A stretch of 13,564 bases of DNA from Candidatus Kaiserbacteria bacterium RIFCSPLOWO2_01_FULL_54_20 (lineage in GTDB: Bacteria > Patescibacteriota > Minisyncoccia > Phycocordibacterales > UBA2100): positions 1 to 13,564 of the forward strand of contig MFMA01000002.1 of the NCBI GenBank assembly GCA_001783355.1. Reading direction: 5' to 3'. Position numbers and translations under genes: made by a program. Positions 5,865 to 11,078 of this stretch are shown here, in pieces. The first letter of the stretch is position 1. Every line of letters starts with the position of its first letter. The notes beneath the pieces were generated by a model. The model saw only the letters and a list, made by a program, of their open reading frames with translations, was not told the DNA's origin and ran no database searches.

Positions 5865-8447
5865 ATGAAGAGTAAGCAATTTTTCTTTGTTCGTACACTA
5901 GAATATTTAATTCTTGGCGGATTAGTTGTGGCATTCTATGCGGTGCTCCTGACGCCGCAAATATCTTACGCGGCACCCATCTGTCCCAACGGTATTACGC
6001 CCGTACTGTATAGAGGTTCGTACGTTTGCCCTAGGCCTCAATCCCCCGGCACACCGCAGAACCTAGAAAATTCCGTTCGTGCTCCAACAACCGAAGGTGC
6101 CAGATGTGACGCAGGCAAAGAACCAGCCGCACAGTGGACTGGCGGCACAACCATGATTTCCGTAAAATGCGTTGCGCCAGGAGAGACACCCACAACGGCC
6201 TCTCCTGTTGCTGGTACTCCGGAAACTCAAAAACCTGTCGACTGTTCAAGTACATCCGACTACTGGTTCAACCTGCCCATTTGTATTGTCCGAGCCAGCC
6301 TTGCAGGCATCGGCTCGTTTTTTATGTGGTTTGGCGTAAAAGCTGTTGTATTGGCCGGTGGCCTATTCGAGCTCATGTTGGACTACGGAATCATAAAGTT
6401 TGGAGCGATGCTGAAAAACATCGAGTCTGGTATCAACGACGGATGGACGGCCCTGCGAGACATCGCGAACATAATAATCATCGGCCTATTCGTCTTCATT
6501 GCCGTCAATATTATTCTCGGTGTAAAGGACTTCGGCGATAAGAAGAGAGTGGCGCATGTTCTCATCGTAGCTGTGCTTATCAACTTCAGCTTGCTCTTCA
6601 CGAAAGTGATAATAGACGCTTCTAACTTCACCGCATACCAATTCTACAATTCGATGGCCAAGAAAGAACGCGTGGGAGGTACGACCATAGAATCAGCGCC
6701 ACTTCCCGATGCAACCAAACAAAAAGACGACTCTGTAAACGGAATCGCCGGGAGGTTTCTCGGGATACTTGGCGTCGATGGTATATCAAAGTCATATGAT
6801 CTCATTAGAAAAGCGCAGGAAAGCCAAGACAGTGCGCTCATAGGATTTGGTTATGGGCTGTTGATGCTTATACTCCTGCTGGCAACGGCGTTCGTGTTCC
6901 TCTACGGTGCGTTTCTCATAGCTTCTCGCGCGATCCTACTTATCTTTCTCATGCTCACTTCCGCCGTTGCATTCGCGGCCTGGCTCATTCCTCAACAGTA
7001 TGTTCAAGGCGGGTTTTCAAAGTGGTGGGAGTCGCTCCTCAAGGCCGCTTTTTTTGCTCCCATTCTGATGGCACTCCTTTGGATAACTGTGATCGTTTCG
7101 GATACTCTTGTCGTAGCTTCCAAGGCAGAGGGAGGATATGCAGCAAACGGCTCGTTAGGAGGCCTTGCAGGCTCTGCCGCAAATTCTGCCAACCTCGGGC
7201 AACTCTTCAACTTTGTCATCGTTCTCGGTCTTCTCTTTGCGGCGTTCGCAACGGCCAGCGCGTTCTCAAAAACCATCTCGGGGTTCCGATATGCACAGGC
7301 GGGTGTCGGCGGAGCTTTGGTCGGCGCTTCGCGTATTGCCGGCTTGGCGGGACGCACTTTGGTAGGGTGGCCTGGCTCACTGGGTCTTGCGGCAGCGCGA
7401 CGATACTATCACCGCGAAGTGACCGATTCAGAGAAAGAGGCGGGAATGAGGCCTGGCTCTTTTGATTACAGAAGGCAGGGTATACGGGGCCTTCTCGGAG
7501 GCGGCATGCTACGAGGCACGGACTTTCTGTCTCGGAAGACGTTTGATCCGTTGAAGCAGAAGCTGATCGGTTCTGCCGCCGAAACAATGGGTTTTCCTAG
7601 AGGAGCGATCGATGCGACAAAAGACTTCGGTGAGGGTGGAATTGCCGGCGTTCTTGAGAGAAAGGCTCGACGTGCCGACGAGCTCGCGCGTAGGATAGGC
7701 CCAACCGACGCGCAAAAAGGGCAACTCGCAAAGCAGCATGAGCAGCAACTTGCAGAGCAGCGCGCACTAGTTAGTGCGATACGCAACCAAGAGCATCCGA
7801 ATGTGGAAAAAGACGTGCGCGGCAAGCAAGCGGGGCGGACTGACGCCGAGGAGAAAGTTCAGCTCCATCAACAAGATGCTGACAGCGCGGCGAGCGCGTA
7901 CACGTCCGCCGAAAATCGACAAAAAAGCGAGATGCGCCTTCGCGAGGAGAAGATCGCGCTTGCCCAGAACGACGCCCGACACCAGGGCGCAACACCGGAA
8001 GCGATCGAGGCTCTTGCTGCTCCGCTTCGCGCACTGGAACAAGCGCACCGCGAGGAACTGGAGACGATACGCGAGAGGAGGAGTGCGAGCGAACAGGAGC
8101 TCGAGGCGGCTCAAAAAGTTGTACGCGGTCTGGACGAAGTGGCTCGTGCGGAGACCAAACAGGCTCTTGACAGCCATCCGCGCGTCGTCGCGGCCGAGAG
8201 AAATGTAGAGCGACTCGGCACCGCAGCCGACAAAGTGAGTGACCGTGAAGTATCGTTCAGAAAGAAAATGCTCTGGGACCCACGCGCCCGCCCATTCGTT
8301 GCCGGAGAAATGCGTAACCAACAACGGCGTAAAGATTTGAAAATCCTTGCAGAAGAAAGCCGGAAGGTGGACAGTGGACAAGCCGCCCCATCTCCGACTC
8401 CGGCTCTGACTCCTACGACTTCTACAGATGCCCCAACAGCAACATAG
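5865..8447 (+). CDS. VirB6/TrbL-like polytopic membrane protein with long cytoplasmic coiled-coil tail
   Basis: 860 residues. Start 5865 is preferred over the in-frame ATG at 5838 because GGAAGAAG (5852-5859) forms a Shine-Dalgarno, and the shorter form begins with a clean signal-anchor (~5-28, ending SYAA). Residues ~35-135 are extracytoplasmic, Cys- and Pro/Thr-containing. Hydrophobic segments follow at ~140-175, 199-220, 229-250, 324-375 (probably two), 391-418 and 446-467, the pattern of VirB6/TrbL inner-membrane channel proteins, with SRAILLIFLMLTSAVAFAAWLIP at the core. From ~470 to the end the protein is soluble: Gly-rich, then a charged Ala/Glu/Arg/Gln coiled coil at ~610-800, then a Pro/Thr tail. 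Such proteins form the inner-membrane pore of T4SS. The coiled coil is unusual against compact VirB6 and may dock the ATPase (inference). Confidence 0.85.
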   Translation: MKSKQFFFVRTLEYLILGGLVVAFYAVLLTPQISYAAPICPNGITPVLYRGSYVCPRPQSPGTPQNLENSVRAPTTEGARCDAGKEPAAQWTGGTTMISVKCVAPGETPTTASPVAGTPETQKPVDCSSTSDYWFNLPICIVRASLAGIGSFFMWFGVKAVVLAGGLFELMLDYGIIKFGAMLKNIESGINDGWTALRDIANIIIIGLFVFIAVNIILGVKDFGDKKRVAHVLIVAVLINFSLLFTKVIIDASNFTAYQFYNSMAKKERVGGTTIESAPLPDATKQKDDSVNGIAGRFLGILGVDGISKSYDLIRKAQESQDSALIGFGYGLLMLILLLATAFVFLYGAFLIASRAILLIFLMLTSAVAFAAWLIPQQYVQGGFSKWWESLLKAAFFAPILMALLWITVIVSDTLVVASKAEGGYAANGSLGGLAGSAANSANLGQLFNFVIVLGLLFAAFATASAFSKTISGFRYAQAGVGGALVGASRIAGLAGRTLVGWPGSLGLAAARRYYHREVTDSEKEAGMRPGSFDYRRQGIRGLLGGGMLRGTDFLSRKTFDPLKQKLIGSAAETMGFPRGAIDATKDFGEGGIAGVLERKARRADELARRIGPTDAQKGQLAKQHEQQLAEQRALVSAIRNQEHPNVEKDVRGKQAGRTDAEEKVQLHQQDADSAASAYTSAENRQKSEMRLREEKIALAQNDARHQGATPEAIEALAAPLRALEQAHREELETIRERRSASEQELEAAQKVVRGLDEVARAETKQALDSHPRVVAAERNVERLGTAADKVSDREVSFRKKMLWDPRARPFVAGEMRNQQRRKDLKILAEESRKVDSGQAAPSPTPALTPTTSTDAPTAT
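8367..8380. repeat. Perfect tandem heptad GTGGACA x2 inside the VirB6-like gene
   Basis: Two identical 7-base units encode VDSGQ near the C-terminus, just before a Pro/Thr-rich tail. Short enough to be chance, but it shares the period of the intergenic heptad arrays and sits in a disordered tail where insertion would be tolerated. Confidence 0.3.
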
Positions 8448-8450
8448 CTT

Positions 8451-9041
8451 ATGGCAGACCAAAACATACAAGAAGCAATGAAAAATAGATTTGCCGAACT
8501 TCCCGCGCCGGTTCAAAAGGCAATCACGTCCACGGATATCCAAAAGCGGCTGCGTGAACTTGCCGACGAGCACAAGCTGCATCTTGACCAATGGGAGATT
8601 CTCGAGAACGAGGTGCTGATGGCGCTTTTTGGGATTACGCCCGTCGATGAATTACAATCTGCAATTCAAAAGGAAGTGGGTGTATCGGCAGAAGTAGCGG
8701 CGGTGCTTGCCGCTGATGTCTCACGAGTAGTTTTTGAACCGATCCGACAGGAGCTCGAGCGCGAGCTTGAGCATCCTGAAGCAAAAGAGAAGGAGGTGAG
8801 TGGTGTTGATGCAACGCGCACGCAAGTGCTTTCAGCACAGCAAACAGTGAATAGTGAACAGAGAAAAGAAGAAACAACACCGGTACTGCAACCGGTGCCT
8901 GTTGTTCCGGCAACGCCACCGCCTCCGCCACCGACCGAAAAAGCGATCCGGATGCCCGCTTCGGGAGCATATGTGCCGGGCGAAACATCCGTCGCGCGTA
9001 AAGACATTCACGACGACCCGTACCGAGAATCGCCGGCGTAG
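8451..9041 (+). CDS. Small helical cytoplasmic protein with Pro-rich C-terminal tail, unknown function
   Basis: 196 residues, starting 3 bases after the VirB6-like stop; no strong Shine-Dalgarno, so coupling is likely. Residues ~1-110 are helical and charged (NRFAELPAPVQKAITSTDIQ, HKLHLDQWEILENEVLMALFGI, then an EVGVSAEVAAVLAADVSR helix pair). Residues ~110-196 are low-complexity, with a PPPPPP run at ~156-161 and no membrane segment. I do not recognise a named family. Location between the VirB6-like and PrgI genes suggests a cytoplasmic accessory, perhaps binding the coiled-coil tail of the preceding protein (inference). Residues ~132-137 (TVNSEQ) are encoded by a heptad-repeat trace at 8843-8863. 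The stop codon sits in the loop of a strong hairpin that abuts an S23 element. Confidence 0.75.
   Translation: MADQNIQEAMKNRFAELPAPVQKAITSTDIQKRLRELADEHKLHLDQWEILENEVLMALFGITPVDELQSAIQKEVGVSAEVAAVLAADVSRVVFEPIRQELERELEHPEAKEKEVSGVDATRTQVLSAQQTVNSEQRKEETTPVLQPVPVVPATPPPPPPTEKAIRMPASGAYVPGETSVARKDIHDDPYRESPA
8843..8863. repeat. In-frame heptad-repeat trace (AACAGTG-like) inside the small helical-protein gene
   Basis: Three consecutive units (AACAGTG, AATAGTG, AACAGAG) with one mismatch each encode VNSEQ in the disordered linker. The period and degeneracy match the intergenic arrays, but the unit differs. No S23 gene is adjacent. Confidence 0.4.
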
Positions 9042-9052
9042 CCGAGCGATTC
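9027..9052. other. GC-rich hairpin spanning a stop codon, immediately left of S23 element 1
   Basis: GAATCGC (9027-9033) pairs with GCGATTC (9046-9052), and CGGC (9034-9037) pairs with GCCG (9041-9044). This gives 11 base pairs with one bulged A and a three-base loop that contains most of the TAG stop of the upstream gene. No T-run follows, so it is not a normal intrinsic terminator. It ends exactly where the heptad arm begins. Confidence 0.6.
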
Positions 9053-9083
9053 GAGGTTTCAGGTGCTAGGTTCCAGGTTCCAG
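9053..9083. repeat. Left heptad arm of S23 element 1
   Basis: Four units with period 7 (GAGGTTT, CAGGTGC, then TAGGTTC and CAGGTTC) plus a trailing CAG. Inverted relative to the arm at 9464-9498. Confidence 0.75.
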
Positions 9084-9099
9084 AAAAATACAAAGACGT

Positions 9100-9468
9100 A
9101 TGAATACTGTCCGCTCTTATAAGGACCTCATAGTTTGGCAGAAATCAATCGACTTGGTAGTCCTCGTCTACGCCGCGACAAAGCAGTTCCCATCCGACGA
9201 ACGATTCGGGCTCTCCTCCCAGATGCAAAGAGCTAGTGTCTCGATAGCTGCAAACATCGCAGAGGGACACGGGCGTGGGACGAGAAGCGACTACGCTCAT
9301 TTCCTTGATATGGCGAATGGGTCCGTTGCTGAAGTCGAAACCATTCTCACAATTGCGAGGAAGCTTTCACACTGCTCATCTGAACAGTGTAGTACAATAG
9401 AGAAACAGCTCTCGGAAATCGGGAAAATGCTGGGTGTTTTGCGCGCAAAACTTCGGCCGCGTGCCTGA
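9100..9468 (+). CDS. Four-helix-bundle protein, S23 / 23S rRNA intervening-sequence (IVP) family
   Basis: 122 residues, the usual size for the family, with canonical signatures: SYKDLIVWQKSIDLV at ~6-20, FPSDERFGLSSQMQRASVSIAANIAEGHGRG at ~30-60 (key residues F30, RFGL, QM.RAS.SI..NIAEG.GR), then DYAHFLDMANGSVAEVETIL at ~64-83. The family is named for ORFs inside 23S rRNA intervening sequences and is structurally related to Avd, the basic pentameric accessory protein of diversity-generating retroelements; its biochemical role is unsettled, probably nucleic-acid binding. Here it is not in rRNA but inside a T4SS operon, flanked by inverted heptad arms. It starts ATG-AAT-AC, as does the other S23 gene. 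The TGA stop is part of the right arm. No reverse transcriptase is nearby. Confidence 0.92.
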   Translation: MNTVRSYKDLIVWQKSIDLVVLVYAATKQFPSDERFGLSSQMQRASVSIAANIAEGHGRGTRSDYAHFLDMANGSVAEVETILTIARKLSHCSSEQCSTIEKQLSEIGKMLGVLRAKLRPRA

Positions 9469-9498
9469 CACCTAGAACCTGAAACCTAGAACCTGTAC
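9464..9498. repeat. Right heptad arm of S23 element 1
   Basis: Five period-7 units beginning CCTGACA and including CCTAGAA twice. The first unit carries the TGA stop of the S23 gene; the arm ends 5 bases before the prgI ATG. Confidence 0.75.
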
Positions 9499-9503
9499 CC
9501 CAT

Positions 9504-9989
9504 ATGCAGTTCCAAGTGCCGCAATTCATCGAGGTCGAGGACAAGATATTCGGACCTCTCACGTTCAAGCAGTTCGTCTACGTGGCCGGGGGCGCCGGTG
9601 CGGCATATCTTTTGTATCGCGTGTTGCCGATATACCTTGCGGGGCCGTTGATAGTCGGCACTGGAGGCCTTGCTGCCGCCCTCGCTTTCATGCAGTGGAA
9701 CGGCCGTCCGTTCATTCTTGGCATAGAAAACGCTTTCTACTTTTTTGTGCGCTCCAAGCTCTACCTTTGGAATAACGCGCGAAAACCAAAAAAAGTTGAG
9801 GTGCGTGATCCACAGCTCGAAGCCGCGTCGAGCCAGGTGTACATCCCGAGACTTTCCGACAGCAAACTGCACGAACTTGCCTGGAGTCTTGACATCAAAG
9901 AGCGCATCGCTGCGGGCGTCGCCGAAGAGCAGGAGCACGGCGGCGGGGTGATCGCGCCGGTCCACACTGCACGAGAAGCAAGAATTTAA
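9504..9989 (+). CDS. PrgI-family T4SS membrane protein
   Basis: 161 residues. The N-terminal signature QFQVPQFIEVEDKIFGPLTFKQF is typical of the PrgI family found next to VirB4 in Gram-positive and CPR conjugation-like systems. Two transmembrane hairpin segments at ~26-40 (VYVAGGAGAAYLLY) and ~46-65 (LAGPLIVGTGGLAAALAFM), then WNGRPFILGIENAFYFFVRSKLYLW at ~69-93, also conserved in the family, and a basic/polar cytoplasmic tail. Likely a small inner-membrane partner of VirB4 (VirB3-like role; known association, exact function inferred). The ATG at 9504 lies 35 bases after the S23 stop, directly behind the heptad arm, with no Shine-Dalgarno; the insertion may have removed its native leader. Six bases separate it from the next gene. 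Confidence 0.9.
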   Translation: MQFQVPQFIEVEDKIFGPLTFKQFVYVAGGAGAAYLLYRVLPIYLAGPLIVGTGGLAAALAFMQWNGRPFILGIENAFYFFVRSKLYLWNNARKPKKVEVRDPQLEAASSQVYIPRLSDSKLHELAWSLDIKERIAAGVAEEQEHGGGVIAPVHTAREARI

Positions 9990-9995
9990 TACACC

Positions 9996-10667
9996 ATGCC
10001 CACAAAACAAACTTTACGCGCCGGAACGAAGTCGACACAAGAATTCGTGCCTGTATCCGAAGTACGCGACGGCGTCGTCGTTCTCAAGGACAGGGGCTTG
10101 CGCGCCATACTTCTCGCCTCCTCACTCAACTTCGCGCTCAAATCCGAGGACGAACAGACGGCCTTTATCGTGCAGTTCCAGAATTTCCTCAACTCACTCG
10201 ATTTCAGCGTACAGATCTTCGTGCAATCCCGCATGCTCGACATCAGGCCGTACGTCGCGACCCTGGAAGCAGCCTACAAAGAGCAACTCGACGACCTCAT
10301 GCGCATTCAGATACGGGAGTACATAGAATTCATCAAGAGCTTTACGGAAGCCGCCAACATCATGACGAAAAACTTCTTCATAGCCGTTCCGTATTCGCCG
10401 ACGCTCGGCCCGATAGGGAAGGGTGGGCCGGCGTCCATGCTTCCGTGGAATCGCAAGAAAAAAAGTACCGAGGAAGCGAACAGAACGTTCGAGGAGCAGG
10501 TATCACAACTCGAGCAACGTGTCGCTATCGTGCAACAGGGCTTGATACGCACGGGCGTGCGCACGGTCCAGCTTGGAACAGAGGAGGCTATCGAGCTTCT
10601 ATACAAAATGTTCAATCCGGGCGAAGAGGGGAAGCCGATGCCTGCATCGGCGATAAGTAATGAGTAA
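9996..10667 (+). CDS. TraC/VirB4 N-terminal-domain-like protein without ATPase domain
   Basis: 223 residues, no membrane segment and no Walker A. Residues ~17-130 (EFVPVSEVRDGVVVLKDRGLRAILLASSLNFALKSEDEQ..., then FQNFLNSLDFSVQIFVQSRMLDIRPYV) match the start of TraC/VirB4-type proteins, which includes a bilobed domain that packs against membrane components. A helical region follows (~88-125), then KNFFIAVPYSP and a charged coiled segment. In CPR clusters a stand-alone protein of this type commonly sits between PrgI and VirB4. The following VirB4 retains its own N-domain, so this is an additional copy rather than the missing half. The C-terminus (MPASAISNE) and stop fall at the edge of the second S23 element, just after a hairpin at 10634-10651; some native residues may have been lost. 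Confidence 0.82.
   Translation: MPTKQTLRAGTKSTQEFVPVSEVRDGVVVLKDRGLRAILLASSLNFALKSEDEQTAFIVQFQNFLNSLDFSVQIFVQSRMLDIRPYVATLEAAYKEQLDDLMRIQIREYIEFIKSFTEAANIMTKNFFIAVPYSPTLGPIGKGGPASMLPWNRKKKSTEEANRTFEEQVSQLEQRVAIVQQGLIRTGVRTVQLGTEEAIELLYKMFNPGEEGKPMPASAISNE
10634..10651. other. GC-rich hairpin at the 3' end of the TraC-like gene, left of S23 element 2
   Basis: GCCGATG (10634-10640) and CATCGGC (10645-10651) are perfect complements around a CCTG loop. The hairpin lies in coding sequence, 13 bases before the stop and 11 before the left heptad arm. There is no T-tract, so it is not a standard terminator. Confidence 0.6.
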
Positions 10668-10690
10668 AAAGTACGAAGTACAAAATATAT
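10663..10690. repeat. Left heptad arm of S23 element 2
   Basis: Units of period 7 (AGTAAAA, AGTACGA, AGTACAA, then a degenerate AATATAT) that contain the TAA stop of the upstream TraC-like gene and run up to the start codon of the S23 gene. Confidence 0.7.
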
Positions 10691-11042
10691 GAATACCGTG
10701 ATGATAAAAAATGACTTGGAGCAGCGAACGATCGATTTTGCAAGACGTGTTCGAAATTTCGTGGGAAGAATTCCCAGGAGCTCCGCGGTACGTGCAGATG
10801 GCAGTCAGGTGATTCGATCATCCGGATCTATCGGGGCGAACTATATTGAGGCCCAAGGCGCACTAAGCAGAAAAGATTTTGCGATGCGCATAAGAATATG
10901 CCGAAAAGAAGCGAAGGAAACCCACTACTGGCTTGATCTTCTTGAGGTGCCGCACTCACTCGCCGAAGATAAAGAACGACTCATGAAAGAGGCGGTAGAA
11001 TTTGTCCGGATGTTCACCGCAATGGCTAAGAAATTAATTTAG
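10689..11042 (+). CDS. Divergent four-helix-bundle protein, S23 / IVP family
   Basis: 117 residues, all helical. It shares the S23 core in altered form: DLEQRTIDFARRVRNFVGRIP at ~9-29, GSQVIRSSGSIGANYIEAQGALSRKDFAMRIRICRKEAKETHYWLDLL at ~38-85, matching the family pattern Q..R.S.SI.AN..EA.G...R.DF......EA.E..YWL. Clearly a different subfamily from the gene at 9100: few identical residues beyond this core. Start 10689 is chosen because ATG-AAT-AC mirrors the other S23 gene; an ATG at 10701 is an alternative. No Shine-Dalgarno is seen. The basic surface suggests nucleic-acid binding (family-level inference). Placement between the TraC-like gene and virB4 has no evident link to secretion. Confidence 0.88.
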   Translation: MNTVMIKNDLEQRTIDFARRVRNFVGRIPRSSAVRADGSQVIRSSGSIGANYIEAQGALSRKDFAMRIRICRKEAKETHYWLDLLEVPHSLAEDKERLMKEAVEFVRMFTAMAKKLI

Positions 11043-11073
11043 TACTTTGTACTTAATCCTTTGTACTTATTCA
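11039..11073. repeat. Right heptad arm of S23 element 2
   Basis: Five period-7 units: TTAGTAC carrying the TAG stop, TTTGTAC twice with TTAATCC between, and a degenerate TTATTCA. The arm ends 5 bases before the virB4 ATG, leaving it without a visible Shine-Dalgarno, as at prgI. Confidence 0.75.
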
Positions 11074-11078
11074 TACCT

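Larger units (their letters stand above)
9053..9498 (+). mobile_element. Candidate S23 four-helix-bundle element 1 (inverted heptad arms enclosing one gene)
   Basis: Left arm 9053-9083: four period-7 units of the CAGGTTC/TAGGTTC type. Right arm 9464-9498: five units of the CCTAGAA/CCTGAAA type, the reverse complement of the left units. Bases 9055-9077 match the complement of 9464-9486 at 20 of 23 positions. The gene between is an S23-family protein whose TGA stop lies within the first right-arm unit. The unit interrupts a T4SS operon between a small helical protein and prgI, with no Shine-Dalgarno left for prgI. The inserted-element reading is inference; no target duplication can be identified. 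Confidence 0.5.
10663..11073 (+). mobile_element. Candidate S23 four-helix-bundle element 2 (inverted heptad arms enclosing one gene)
   Basis: Left arm 10663-10690 has units of AGTACAA/AGTACGA type; right arm 11039-11073 has TTTGTAC/TTAGTAC units in inverted orientation. Bases 10671-10684 match the complement of 11039-11052 at 12 of 14 positions. The enclosed gene is a divergent S23-family protein, with its TAG stop inside the first right-arm unit. The element separates the TraC-like gene from virB4. Heptad sequence and protein both differ from element 1, so it is not a recent duplication of it. Mobility is inferred from architecture only. Confidence 0.45.

Noticed and set aside
7767..8591. 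Long minus-strand open frame opposite the VirB6-like tail
   Set aside because: It is antisense to a clear coiled-coil coding region; the predicted protein is Leu/Arg/Phe-rich with no recognisable domain, and it spans the end of one plus-strand gene and the start of the next.
9100..9468. 23S rRNA intervening sequence
   Set aside because: The flanks are protein-coding T4SS genes, not 23S rRNA; no rRNA sequence is recognisable in the window.
9053..9498. CRISPR array
   Set aside because: The repeats are 7 bases, contiguous and degenerate, with no unique spacers; the enclosed sequence is a protein-coding gene.
10634..10651. Intrinsic terminator
   Set aside because: The stem is good but lies in coding sequence before the stop codon and is not followed by a T-tract; the same lack of T-tract applies to the hairpin at 9027-9052.
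9100..11042. Diversity-generating retroelement, suggested by the Avd-like fold of the S23 proteins
   Set aside because: No reverse transcriptase, template/variable repeat pair or adenine-specific variation is visible. The shared fold alone is not enough.
11061..11078. TTG start for virB4
   Set aside because: The TTG lies inside the heptad repeat arm; the ATG at 11079 begins the typical MALKDLF N-terminus.
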